Assembly (NCBI RefSeq): GCF_002204795.1
Contig: NZ_NIXO01000026.1
Location: forward strand, 1-64,000
Direction of reading: 5' to 3'
Source of the DNA: Pseudomonas sp. K2I15
GTDB lineage: Bacteria > Pseudomonadota > Gammaproteobacteria > Pseudomonadales > Pseudomonadaceae
Length of the DNA: 64,000 bases
Positions 1 to 7,990 of the stretch are shown piece after piece. The position numbers were made by a program, and so were the translations under genes. The notes under the pieces were generated by a model that was not told the origin of the DNA, searched no databases, and worked only from the letters and a program-made list of their open reading frames with translations. The first letter of the stretch is position 1. Every line of letters starts with the position of its first letter.

Positions 1-71
1 CGCGAATGCGGTGTGTCAGCCACCGAATTTGTTACTGATACACCGCATTCGCGAGCAAGCCCGCTCCCACA
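1..71. repeat. REPIN-like inverted repeat, cut by the left edge
   Basis: Two arms, CGCGAATGCGGTGT and ACACCGCATTCGCG, face each other and are followed by the REP core GAGCAAGCCCGCTCCCACA. The same core recurs near 15991-16097 and 21439-21522. The left arm's outer part lies outside the window. It follows the stop of the IclR gene and probably forms a strong hairpin in the transcript. Confidence 0.8.
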
Positions 72-98
72 CTTGATCTACGTCGTTGCTGGTTTTGC

Positions 99-929
99 CT
101 ACCCACCAAAGATCTGAGAAGGCCGGCGCAACGTCGGATCAAACGGATTGATCTTCGGCCCGATCGCCGCCGCCTCACGCTTCAGCAATTCCACCACCGT
201 CGGCAACCGCCCCGGCCCCAGCCGGTCACTGATGGTCGCCACACTCAATGCCGCCACCGCATGCCCATTGCGGTCCAGGATCGGCACCGCCAACCCGGCC
301 ATGCCTTCCAGCACCCCGGTATTGCGCGCCGCATACCCCAGCCGCCGCACACTCTCCACCTCCGAACGCAAAAACACTTCGTCGTACAGGTGAAAATCCT
401 TGAGCCGGGGCAAGTTGTAGCGGATCACCGTCTCGCGCTCTTCCTCCGGCAAGAACGCCAGGATCGCCAGGCTGCCCTGCCCCACTCCCAACGCCACACG
501 CCCGCCGATATCACCGGTAAACGTACGGATCGGGTACGGCCCTTCACTGCGGTCCAGGCAGATTGCATCAAACCCGCTGCGGGCCAGCAGGAACAATGAA
601 TCCCCCAACGACGCACTGAGCCGCAACATGCTCGGCCGCACCAGGTCCCGCAGGTTGCCGGTGTTGCCAGCATTCGCCGCCAGCGCAAAGAACTCCAGGC
701 TCAGGCGATAACGCTTGCTGCGCGCATCCTGCTCCACCATGCCCTCGTCTATCAGGCTGCGCAGCAACCGGTGTGTGGTCGGTTGCGACAACCCCACCTG
801 CTGCGCCAGTTGCGTCACCCGCTCACCACCGTCCGGCGCCGCGCCCAGGATACGCAGCAGCGCGAACAGCCGTGAGACGCCACCGGCGCCGACTTCTTTG
901 ACACTTTCATTCCGCTCAGTGGAATTCAT
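99..929 (-). CDS. IclR-family transcriptional regulator
   Basis: A 276-residue regulator with an N-terminal winged helix-turn-helix (residues about 18-75, including QPTTHRLLRSLIDEG) and a C-terminal IclR effector-binding domain (about 85-260). The ATG at 929 is preferred over the in-frame GTG at 944. The Shine-Dalgarno is weak. It diverges from the ABC-transporter/oxidoreductase operon that begins at 1169, and IclR regulators commonly control the adjacent catabolic operon, so local control is likely (inference). Two near-identical 12-13 bp direct repeats in the shared intergenic region could be operators. The effector is unknown. Confidence 0.9.
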   Translation of the reverse strand: MNSTERNESVKEVGAGGVSRLFALLRILGAAPDGGERVTQLAQQVGLSQPTTHRLLRSLIDEGMVEQDARSKRYRLSLEFFALAANAGNTGNLRDLVRPSMLRLSASLGDSLFLLARSGFDAICLDRSEGPYPIRTFTGDIGGRVALGVGQGSLAILAFLPEEERETVIRYNLPRLKDFHLYDEVFLRSEVESVRRLGYAARNTGVLEGMAGLAVPILDRNGHAVAALSVATISDRLGPGRLPTVVELLKREAAAIGPKINPFDPTLRRPSQIFGG

Positions 930-1000
930 ACGCCGATATCTCACACTAAATTCTGATTAGTGAATGAAACTGAAAAAAGTACTCTATTCAGTGAAATTCC
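915..1000. promoter_or_regulatory. Candidate IclR operator direct repeats
   Basis: CTCAGTGGAATTCAT (915-929) and TTCAGTGAAATTCC (987-1000) are nearly identical and lie about 72 bp apart. The first spans the IclR start codon, as expected of autoregulation. The second lies towards the operon on the + strand. The regulatory role is inferred only from repetition and position. Confidence 0.4.
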
Positions 1001-1168
1001 ATCTTCCGCCATCCTAGTCTTCGCCCTAATCTGCGTCCACAGGGGCGAAATGAACAACTAACGGCAGCCGACTCAGAACGAGCGCCAACGCACCCGCACT
1101 ACCCTTTTCGCATCTGCCCAAAACAAAAAAGCGCGTTTCGACGCGACTCAAAAAGGTGGAACGCAGAC

Positions 1169-2197
1169 ATGGCTTTTCTCCAACTCAACGCCTTGAGCAA
1201 ACGCTACGGCGCCGTCGACGCGGTGGTCGCCACTGATCTTGCGGTGGAAAAAGGCGAATTCGTTTCCCTGCTCGGCCCCTCGGGCTGCGGCAAGACCACC
1301 ACCTTGCAAATGATCGCCGGCTTCGTCGACGTCACCGGTGGGCAGATCCTCCTCGATGGCCGCGACATCACCCACGCCAAACCCGCCAGCCGCGGCCTGG
1401 GCGTGGTGTTCCAGAGCTATGCCCTGTTCCCGCACATGACGGTGCGTGACAACGTCGCCTTCGGCCTGAAGATGCGCAAGGTGCCCGCCGGCGAGATCGC
1501 CAGCCGAGTCAAAACCGTACTGGAGCTGGTGCGCCTGGCGCCCCACGCCGAGCGCTACCCACGGGAACTCTCCGGCGGCCAGCGCCAGCGCGTGGCCCTG
1601 GCCCGCGCCCTGGTGATCGAGCCGCCGGTGTTGCTGCTGGACGAGCCACTGTCAAACCTCGACGCCAATTTGCGCGAAGAGATGCAATTCGAAATCCGCC
1701 GCATCCAGTGCGAAGTCGGGATCACCACCTTGATGGTCACCCACGACCAAGCCGAAGCGCTGTCCATCAGCGACCGCGTCGTGGTGATGCAAGCCGGGCG
1801 CGTCACGCAGATCGACGCCCCCTACAAACTCTATGAACACCCGCGCACGCGCTTTATCTCCGACTTTGTCGGCAAGGCCAACCTGCTGACGGGCGACTTC
1901 GATCAACTCGGCGCGCCCCAAGTGCGTTTCGAGCCAGGCGACGGCGAACTGACCCTGAGCCTGCGCCCGGAAAAGATCGACCTGGTGGCCGCAGGCTCAG
2001 GGCGTCTGCAAGGCAAGATTCTCGACAGCTACTTCTTCGGCAGCCAATGGCTGTACCGCATCAAGACCGACATCGGCGAGCTGACCGTGGTTCGCCGCAA
2101 CGACGGCAGCGCGCCGCTGGGCTGTGGCGCGGCAGTGGGCCTGGAGTGGGAGTCGAGCCTGCTGCGGGTACTCGCCGCCGATGAGGTGCACGCATGA
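1169..2197 (+). CDS. ABC importer ATPase, PotA-like
   Basis: A 342-residue ATPase of the polyamine/spermidine-type importer class. It has Walker A GPSGCGKT at 36-43, the signature LSGGQ at 134-138 and Walker B LLLDEP at 155-160. A C-terminal TOBE-type domain follows (about 260-340). It is cytoplasmic and energises uptake with the two permeases that follow. Its stop overlaps the next gene's start (ATGA), showing translational coupling. Opposite-strand IclR and downstream redox genes imply that the substrate is imported for catabolism. The substrate cannot be told from the ATPase. Confidence 0.92.
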   Translation: MAFLQLNALSKRYGAVDAVVATDLAVEKGEFVSLLGPSGCGKTTTLQMIAGFVDVTGGQILLDGRDITHAKPASRGLGVVFQSYALFPHMTVRDNVAFGLKMRKVPAGEIASRVKTVLELVRLAPHAERYPRELSGGQRQRVALARALVIEPPVLLLDEPLSNLDANLREEMQFEIRRIQCEVGITTLMVTHDQAEALSISDRVVVMQAGRVTQIDAPYKLYEHPRTRFISDFVGKANLLTGDFDQLGAPQVRFEPGDGELTLSLRPEKIDLVAAGSGRLQGKILDSYFFGSQWLYRIKTDIGELTVVRRNDGSAPLGCGAAVGLEWESSLLRVLAADEVHA

Positions 2198-3039
2198 GCC
2201 GTGGCTACCTGCTGTCGTTGCCGGCGCTGGTGTTGTTTTTCGGGCTGTTGATTCTGCCCCTGGGGCTGACGCTGGTGCTGTCGTTCAACGTGTTCGATTA
2301 CCAGGTGGGCGTGAAGGCTGATGAGTGGACCTTCGCCCATTACCTGTCGCTGTTCAGCGACTCGTACTTCTACGAAATCTTCTGGCGCACCTTCTGGATC
2401 AGCGCCCTGGTGACCTTGCTGTGCGTGGTGATCGGGGTGCCCGAGGCTTACATCCTCAGCCGCATGGGCACGCCGTGGCGCTCGATCTTCCTGATCCTGA
2501 TCCTCACCCCGTTGCTGATTTCGGTGGTGGTGCGGGCGTTTGGCTGGAGCCTGTTACTGGGCGCCGATGGCCTGGTGAACCAGGTGATCCAGGCCCTTGG
2601 CGGCAAGCCCGTGAAGCTGCTGTACACCTCGTTTGCAGTGATCATCGCGCTGGTGCACGTGATGCTGCCGTTCATGATCATCCCGGTGTGGACCTCCCTG
2701 CAAAAGCTCGACCCGTCGGCGGAACAGGCGGCGCTGTCCCTCGGTGCCAGCCAGGCCACAGTGATGCGCCAGATCGTGTTGCCCCAAGTGATGCCCGGCG
2801 TGTTGTCGGGCACCTTGATCGTGTTCGGCCTGGCCGCCAGCTCGTTCGCGATCCCCGGCCTGTTGGGCGGGCGCCGGCTGAAAATGGTCGCCACGGTGGT
2901 GTACGACCAATACCTCTCGGAACTCAACTGGCCCATGGGCGCGACCATCGCGGTGGTGCTGCTGTTGGTCAATCTGCTGATCATGCTGAGCTGGAACCGC
3001 ATGGTCGAAGGCCGCTACAAAAAGTCCCTGGGAGTATAA
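2194..3039 (+). CDS. ABC importer permease 1, PotB-like
   Basis: A 281-residue inner-membrane permease with about six hydrophobic segments. The cytoplasmic EAA loop, EQAALSLGASQATVMRQIVL, is where the ATPase docks. Residue pattern and length fit the PotB/spermidine-putrescine class. It overlaps the ATPase gene by 4 bp and is followed 4 bp later by the second permease, so the two form a heterodimeric channel. Confidence 0.9.
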   Translation: MSRGYLLSLPALVLFFGLLILPLGLTLVLSFNVFDYQVGVKADEWTFAHYLSLFSDSYFYEIFWRTFWISALVTLLCVVIGVPEAYILSRMGTPWRSIFLILILTPLLISVVVRAFGWSLLLGADGLVNQVIQALGGKPVKLLYTSFAVIIALVHVMLPFMIIPVWTSLQKLDPSAEQAALSLGASQATVMRQIVLPQVMPGVLSGTLIVFGLAASSFAIPGLLGGRRLKMVATVVYDQYLSELNWPMGATIAVVLLLVNLLIMLSWNRMVEGRYKKSLGV

Positions 3040-3043
3040 GACG

Positions 3044-3838
3044 ATGTCCAGAAACGGTCCTTTGGCCCTGGGCTTTCACGGCCTGGTGGTGCTGTTCATG
3101 ATGGCGCCGCTGGTGGTGGTGTGCCTGGTGGCCTTCACCCCGGAAAACACCTTGAGCCTACCGACGTCGGGCTTTTCCCTGCGTTGGTTTCATGCAGTGT
3201 TCGAGCGCGCGGACTTTATCCAGGCGTTCTACAACAGCCTGATCCTGGCGTTCGTTGCCGCCACCTTGGCGACATTGATTGCGGTACCGGCGGCGCTGGC
3301 GATCAGTCGCTACCAGTTCCCCGGCCGCAACTTCTTCAGTGCGCTGTTCCTTTCGCCGATCATCATCCCGCACTTGGTGCTGGGGGTGGCGATGCTGCGG
3401 CTGTTCGCAATGATGGGCGTCAACGGCAGCTTCACCTGGTTGATGCTGGCCCACGTGGTGATCATCACGCCCTACGTTTTGCGCCTGGTATTGGCCGCCG
3501 CCATCGGCATTGATCGCAGCGCCGAGCAGGCCGCCGAATCCCTGGGTGCCAGCCGCTTCACCCTGTTTCGCCAGATCACCTTGCCGATGATTTTGCCCGG
3601 TGTGGCCGGCGGCTGGTTGCTGGCGTTCATCAACAGTTTCGACGAAGTCACCTTGTCGATCTTTGTCAGCTCGCCGGCCACCCAAACCTTGCCGGTGCGC
3701 ATGTACGTGTACGCCACCGAATCCATCGACCCGATGATGGCGGCCGTGTCGGCGCTGGTGATTGGGTTGACGGCGGCGGCGATGATTTTGCTGGACCGGG
3801 TCTACGGCCTGGACCGTGTGTTGGTAGGGAAACATTGA
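3044..3838 (+). CDS. ABC importer permease 2, PotC-like
   Basis: A 264-residue membrane protein with about six transmembrane segments. Its EAA loop, EQAAESLGASRFTLFRQITL, is typical of PotC-class permeases. It is the partner of the permease just upstream. Its TGA stop shares one base with the ATG of the next gene (TGATG), so expression is coupled to the redox subunits. Confidence 0.9.
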   Translation: MSRNGPLALGFHGLVVLFMMAPLVVVCLVAFTPENTLSLPTSGFSLRWFHAVFERADFIQAFYNSLILAFVAATLATLIAVPAALAISRYQFPGRNFFSALFLSPIIIPHLVLGVAMLRLFAMMGVNGSFTWLMLAHVVIITPYVLRLVLAAAIGIDRSAEQAAESLGASRFTLFRQITLPMILPGVAGGWLLAFINSFDEVTLSIFVSSPATQTLPVRMYVYATESIDPMMAAVSALVIGLTAAAMILLDRVYGLDRVLVGKH

Positions 3839-4128
3839 TGGCTCTGTTCAAACGACTGACCGAGACCGAGCGGCCAACCCTGGCGTTCACCCTCGACGGG
3901 CAGCCCGCCACGGGCTTGCTTGGGGACACCTTGCTGACCGCCGTACTGACTTGCGCCGAACACCTGCGGGGCAGTGATTTCAGCGCCGAACGGCGTGCCG
4001 GTTTCTGCCTGATGGGCGCCTGCCAGGATTGCTGGGTGCGCCTGGAAGATGGTCGGCGGGTACGTGCCTGTTCGACCTTGTTGGAGGACGGCCAGGCGAT
4101 TCGCCGTGATCCGGGGCGCCAGGCATGA
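3838..4128 (+). CDS. Small [2Fe-2S] ferredoxin-like subunit, HcnA-like
   Basis: A 96-residue protein with a plant-type [2Fe-2S] cysteine pattern: CLMGACQDC followed about 14 residues later by a fourth cysteine (RVRACS). Such short subunits are the gamma or A subunits of HcnABC hydrogen cyanide synthase, of opine oxidases and of D-hydroxyproline-type dehydrogenases. It probably passes electrons from the flavin subunits to the respiratory chain. The ATG at 3838 is chosen because it overlaps the previous stop; the TTG at 3835 is less likely. Its stop overlaps the next start (ATGA). Confidence 0.85.
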   Translation: MALFKRLTETERPTLAFTLDGQPATGLLGDTLLTAVLTCAEHLRGSDFSAERRAGFCLMGACQDCWVRLEDGRRVRACSTLLEDGQAIRRDPGRQA

Positions 4129-5468
4129 ATACAGTGGTGATAGTGGGCGCAGGCCCGGCGGGCATTACCGCAGCAAAGACTTTGCTCGATCATGGCGTAA
4201 CCCCGGTATTGGTGGACGAAAGCCAGCGCGGTGGCGGGCAGATTTATCGGCGCCAGCCGGCGAATTTCCAGCGCTCGCCCAAGCAGTTGTATGGCTTTGA
4301 AGCGGGCAAGGCGACGGCACTGCATCGCACCATGGATGAGCTGGCCACGCAGATCGATTACCGGCCGGAAACCCTGGTGTGGAACGCGGAAAATGGTCGC
4401 CTGGACATGCTTAACAACGGCCGCGCCGAAAGCATCGAGTACTCGCAGATCATCGTCGCCACCGGCGCTACCGACCGGATCCTGCCGGTGCCGGGCTGGA
4501 CCTTGCCCGGCGTGTACAGCCTGGGCGCTGCGCAAATCGCGCTCAAATATCAAGGCTGCGCCATCGGTGAGCGCGTGGCGTTTTGCGGCAGCGGGCCGTT
4601 GCTGTACCTGGTGGCGTATCAGTACGTCAAGGCCGGGGCCAAAGTGGTGGCGGTACTCGACAGTGCGCCGTTCAGCGCCCAATGCCGGGCGTTGCCGGCG
4701 CTGCTTGGCCAGCCGGCGACCCTGGCCAAGGGGTTGTATTACCGCGCCTGGCTCACGGCCCATGGCATCCCGGTGCATCAGGGCGCAACGCTGTCGCACA
4801 TCGACGGCGAGCAGCGGGTCACGGGCATTCACTGGGATAAGCAGGAGATCGCCTGTGATGCCGTAGCCTTCGCCCATGCGCTGCGCAGCGAGACCCAACT
4901 GGCGGATTTGCTCAGGTGCGAGTTTGCCTGGAGTGAATTGAACCGCGCCTGGTTGCCCGAGCGTGATGCGGCCGGGCGTAGCAGTGTCGCGGGCGTTTAC
5001 CTGGCGGGCGATGGCGCCGGAATCATGGGCGCCGATGCGGCGCAGATGGCAGGAGAACGAGCGGCGTTGGCGTTGCTGGAAGACACCGGCATCGCCATCG
5101 ACCAGCGTCGTGGGCCCGTGCTGGAGCAGCAATTGGCAGGCATCCAGCGCTTTCGCCATGGCCTGGAAACCGCCTTCCCGTTCCCTGAAAAATGGGCCGC
5201 CAGAGCCCCGGATGAATTGATCCTGTGCCGCTGTGAAGAAGTCAGTGTCGGCGAGGTGCGCGCAGTGGTGGATGAAGGCCACTGGGAAGTGAACCGGGTT
5301 AAAGCCCATTGCCGGGTTGGCATGGGCCGCTGCCAGGGCCGGATGTGCGGATTGGCAGCAGCGGAAATTATTGCCGAGCGCAGTGGGCGCGAGATTGAAA
5401 ACGTTGGCCGCCTGCGTGGCCAGGCACCGATCAAACCCTTGCCGTTTGGTGTGCAGGTGCAGCCATGA
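4125..5468 (+). CDS. FAD/NAD(P)-binding oxidoreductase subunit, HcnB / opine-oxidase A-like
   Basis: A 447-residue flavoprotein. The N-terminal Rossmann motif is VIVGAGPAGITAA (about 4-16). A second dinucleotide fold lies in the middle (AFCGSGPLLYLVAYQY). The C-terminus has a BFD-like [2Fe-2S] cluster: CRC, then C and C spaced about five apart in AHCRVGMGRC, then RMC. This is the architecture of HcnB and of the octopine/nopaline oxidase A subunit. It would form a complex with the small ferredoxin upstream and the DAO-like protein downstream, both joined by 4-bp overlaps. Confidence 0.87.
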   Translation: MNTVVIVGAGPAGITAAKTLLDHGVTPVLVDESQRGGGQIYRRQPANFQRSPKQLYGFEAGKATALHRTMDELATQIDYRPETLVWNAENGRLDMLNNGRAESIEYSQIIVATGATDRILPVPGWTLPGVYSLGAAQIALKYQGCAIGERVAFCGSGPLLYLVAYQYVKAGAKVVAVLDSAPFSAQCRALPALLGQPATLAKGLYYRAWLTAHGIPVHQGATLSHIDGEQRVTGIHWDKQEIACDAVAFAHALRSETQLADLLRCEFAWSELNRAWLPERDAAGRSSVAGVYLAGDGAGIMGADAAQMAGERAALALLEDTGIAIDQRRGPVLEQQLAGIQRFRHGLETAFPFPEKWAARAPDELILCRCEEVSVGEVRAVVDEGHWEVNRVKAHCRVGMGRCQGRMCGLAAAEIIAERSGREIENVGRLRGQAPIKPLPFGVQVQP

Positions 5469-6568
5469 TCGACAGCGAAGTGATTGTGCTGGGTGGCGGG
5501 ATTGTCGGCGCTTCGACGGCCTTGATGCTCGCGCAAAAAGGTCGGCGCGTGGTGCTGCTGGAACGGGATTTTTGTGGCTCACACTCCAGCGGCGTCAACT
5601 ATGGCGGCGTAAGGCGGCAAGGTCGGCCATTACATCAGTTGCCCTTGTCGCAACGTTCCCATGAGCTGTGGTCCGACTTGCCAGGCCTAATCGGCATCGA
5701 CGGCGAATACGTGCGCTCCGGGCATTTGAAACTGGCCCGCAGTCACGATGACCTGGCGGCCCTGCAGGCCTACGCCGACGCCACCCGTGGTTTTGGCCTG
5801 GGGCTGCAAATGCTTGATCACGCTCAACTGCGTGCGCGGTTCCCGTGGGTGGGTGATGTGGCGGTCGGCGCTTCGTTATGCCCGCAAGACGGCCACGCCA
5901 ACCCGCGCCTGGTCTCCCCCGCCTTTGCCCGCGCCGCGCAACGGCACGGTGCCAGGGTGATGGAGCAAACCGAAGTCACCCAGGTTGAACATGACGGCCA
6001 GCGGTTTCAGGTGCGCTGTGCCAATGGCGTGAAGCTGCAAGCGCCGTGGCTGCTGAACTGCGCCGGCGCCTGGGCCAGTACCGTGGCCGCGCAATTTGGC
6101 GAGCCGGTGCCGATGACCTCGGCGCACCCGGCAATGCTGGTGACCGAGCCGTTGGCGGTGGTGATGGACGTGAGCACCGGCGTCGAAGGCGGCGGGATTT
6201 ATGCGCGGCAGGTTGCCCGGGGCAATTGCATCCTGGGTGGCGGTCGTGGCTTTGCATTGGGCCCACAACAAGCGCGCCCGGGGCAAGCGGCGGTGCTGGA
6301 GATTTTGCGCAATGCCGGCGAGTTGTACCCGTTCCTCAGAGGTGCCCAGGCGATCCGCACCTGGAGCGGCACCGAAGGTTATCTACCCGACCACGAACCG
6401 GTGATCGGCGACAGCAGCACCCAACCCGGCCTGCTCCACGGTTTCGGCTTTGCCGGAGCCGGGTTCCAACTCGGCCCTGCGGTCGGTGAAGCCCTGGCAG
6501 AGATCGTCTGCGCGGGCGTGAGCCGGCAACCCATCGAAGCGTTTTCCATCCGTCGTTTCCAAGTCTGA
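5465..6568 (+). CDS. DAO-type FAD-dependent amine oxidoreductase, HcnC / opine-oxidase B-like
   Basis: A 367-residue D-amino-acid-oxidase-fold protein with VIVLGGGIVGASTALMLAQ at the N-terminus and the terminal DAO motif near 325-350 (LLHGFGFAGAGFQLGPAVGE). In heterotrimeric relatives this subunit carries the catalytic FAD that oxidises a C-N bond. The ATGA overlap couples it to the HcnB-like gene. With a polyamine/amino-acid-type importer in the same operon, an imported amine, imino acid or opine is the likely substrate (inference). Hydrogen cyanide synthesis is unlikely because true hcn operons do not carry their own importer. Confidence 0.87.
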   Translation: MIDSEVIVLGGGIVGASTALMLAQKGRRVVLLERDFCGSHSSGVNYGGVRRQGRPLHQLPLSQRSHELWSDLPGLIGIDGEYVRSGHLKLARSHDDLAALQAYADATRGFGLGLQMLDHAQLRARFPWVGDVAVGASLCPQDGHANPRLVSPAFARAAQRHGARVMEQTEVTQVEHDGQRFQVRCANGVKLQAPWLLNCAGAWASTVAAQFGEPVPMTSAHPAMLVTEPLAVVMDVSTGVEGGGIYARQVARGNCILGGGRGFALGPQQARPGQAAVLEILRNAGELYPFLRGAQAIRTWSGTEGYLPDHEPVIGDSSTQPGLLHGFGFAGAGFQLGPAVGEALAEIVCAGVSRQPIEAFSIRRFQV

Positions 6569-6579
6569 GAGGAAGATTT

Positions 6580-7617
6580 ATGCACATGATCAAACGTACT
6601 GCGCTGTCTTGCCTGTCCCTCGCCCTGTTGAGCACGGCGGCCCACGCCGCACCGACGCTGTACCTGGGCATGAACGGCGGCACCATGGAACGGGTCTACG
6701 CCGACAAGGTGCTGCCCGCGTTCGAGAAGGCCAACAACGTCAAGGTGGTGATCGTGCCGGGCACCTCGTCAGACATCCTGGCCAAGGTGCAGGCCAATAA
6801 AGACAACCCGCAGATGCACGTGATGTTCCTCGATGACGGCATCATGTACCGCGCGATCTCGATGGGGCTGTGCGAGAAGCTCACGCCTAACCCGACGCTG
6901 GATCAGATTCCGGCCAAGGCCAAGATCAAGGAGGAAGCGGTTGCGGTGACGCTCGGGGTAACCGGCTTGGGTTACAACGCCAAGATGTTCAAGGAAAAGG
7001 GCTGGGCTGCGCCGACGTCGTGGATGGATCTGGCGGATCCGCGGTTCAAGGACAAGGTGGTGTTTCAGTCGCTGGCCTCCTCCACGTTTGGGCTGCATGG
7101 TTTTTTGATGTTTAACCGGATTCAGGGGGGGAGCGAGACCAACGTGGAGCCGGGGTTCAAGGCGTGGCCGAAAACAGTTGGGCCTAATGTGTTGGAGTAC
7201 ATCGCCAGTTCGGCGAAGATTTCCGAGATGGTGCAGACGGATGAGGCGGCGATTTTTCCGCTGACGCCGACGCAGGTGACTACGCAGCAGTTGCTGGGTG
7301 TGCCGATGGAGTATGCGCAGCCCAAGGAAGGTGCGGTGGTGTTGAACGTGGCGGAGTGTGTGATTGCGCGTAATGACCAGCCGGAGTTGGCGCAGAAGCT
7401 GGCGCAGTTTTTGTTGACGGCTGAGGCGCAAGCGCCTGCACTTGAGTTGGGGGATCAGATTCCTTCGAACCCTACTACGCCGACTACCGACAAAACCCGG
7501 GCGCGGGTGGAGGCGATGAACGGCTATTTGCAGACGGCGATTTCGATTGATTGGGACCAGGTTAACCAGGCGCGGCCGGAGTGGAATGCGCGGTGGAGTC
7601 GGTCGATTGAGCGGTAG
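6580..7617 (+). CDS. Periplasmic solute-binding protein, PotD-like
   Basis: A 345-residue extracellular solute-binding protein with a clean signal peptide (MHMIKRTALSCLSLALLSTAAHA, cleavage before APTLYL). The body resembles PotD/iron-type binding proteins (domain I about 25-130, hinge, then domain II). A good Shine-Dalgarno (AGAGGAAG) lies 5-12 bp before the ATG at 6580. It follows the DAO subunit by 11 bp and supplies the specificity component of the importer at 1169-3838. Codon use shifts towards G-ended codons after about 7080, but the frame stays intact. Confidence 0.9.
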   Translation: MHMIKRTALSCLSLALLSTAAHAAPTLYLGMNGGTMERVYADKVLPAFEKANNVKVVIVPGTSSDILAKVQANKDNPQMHVMFLDDGIMYRAISMGLCEKLTPNPTLDQIPAKAKIKEEAVAVTLGVTGLGYNAKMFKEKGWAAPTSWMDLADPRFKDKVVFQSLASSTFGLHGFLMFNRIQGGSETNVEPGFKAWPKTVGPNVLEYIASSAKISEMVQTDEAAIFPLTPTQVTTQQLLGVPMEYAQPKEGAVVLNVAECVIARNDQPELAQKLAQFLLTAEAQAPALELGDQIPSNPTTPTTDKTRARVEAMNGYLQTAISIDWDQVNQARPEWNARWSRSIER

Positions 7618-7631
7618 GGGGTTTGGGGTGT

Positions 7632-7960
7632 ATATCCGTTGCTGCGGTTAGGGCGGCTATTGGTTCCGCTCTTACAGCGGCTCACTTTTGAACAGCCGGA
7701 ATGCCGGCCCAGTCAAAAGTAAGCAAAACGCTCTTGCCCCACCACTCGGCACCTCGCTTAGGCTCGGTGTGCCCTCTCTCCGGTATTACTGCGCGGGCCG
7801 CCGCGACGGGGCGTCCCTGCCCCGTCGCGGCTAAACCGGCGTCCTGCCGGTTTACCCGCTCCGTACTACCTGCGTTCGGCCAGCGTGGTTTAACGGGGCG
7901 CCTAAGATCAAGATCAAAAGCAACAGCACAGCGGCCTACCGGCCGGCTTGAGTGGTGTAG
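7632..7960. repeat. Interspersed ~325-bp repeat, copy 1
   Basis: The element starts ATATCCGTTGCTGCGG and ends CGGCCGGCTTGAGTGGTGTAG. Large parts, including CACCACTCGGCACCTCGCTT and CGGCGTCCTGCCGGTTTACC, match a second copy at 28080-28400 almost base for base. It fills the space between the solute-binding gene and the diguanylate cyclase. Internal GC-rich palindromes (GACGGGGCG ... CGCCCCGTC type) suggest RNA or DNA hairpins. Both copies hold an open frame on the + strand, but I regard it as a by-product of the repeat. It may be one of the named SBW25 intergenic repeats, which I cannot confirm. Confidence 0.85.
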
Positions 7961-7990
7961 ATCAACAGCAAAAGCACACTGATCGCAGTA

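Noticed and set aside
3666..5582. 638-residue minus-strand ORF
   Set aside because: It is antisense to the overlapping redox genes, with His/Arg-rich composition typical of a GC-rich shadow frame.
1169..7617. Hydrogen cyanide synthase operon
   Set aside because: The three redox subunits resemble HcnABC, but the flanking Pot-type transporter and IclR regulator are foreign to true hcn operons.
7701..7982. 93-residue + strand ORF, similar to 28101-28475
   Set aside because: Both frames are open because they lie in the same repeat. The translation is Arg/Pro/Ala-rich, and there is no Shine-Dalgarno or sign of protein-level selection.
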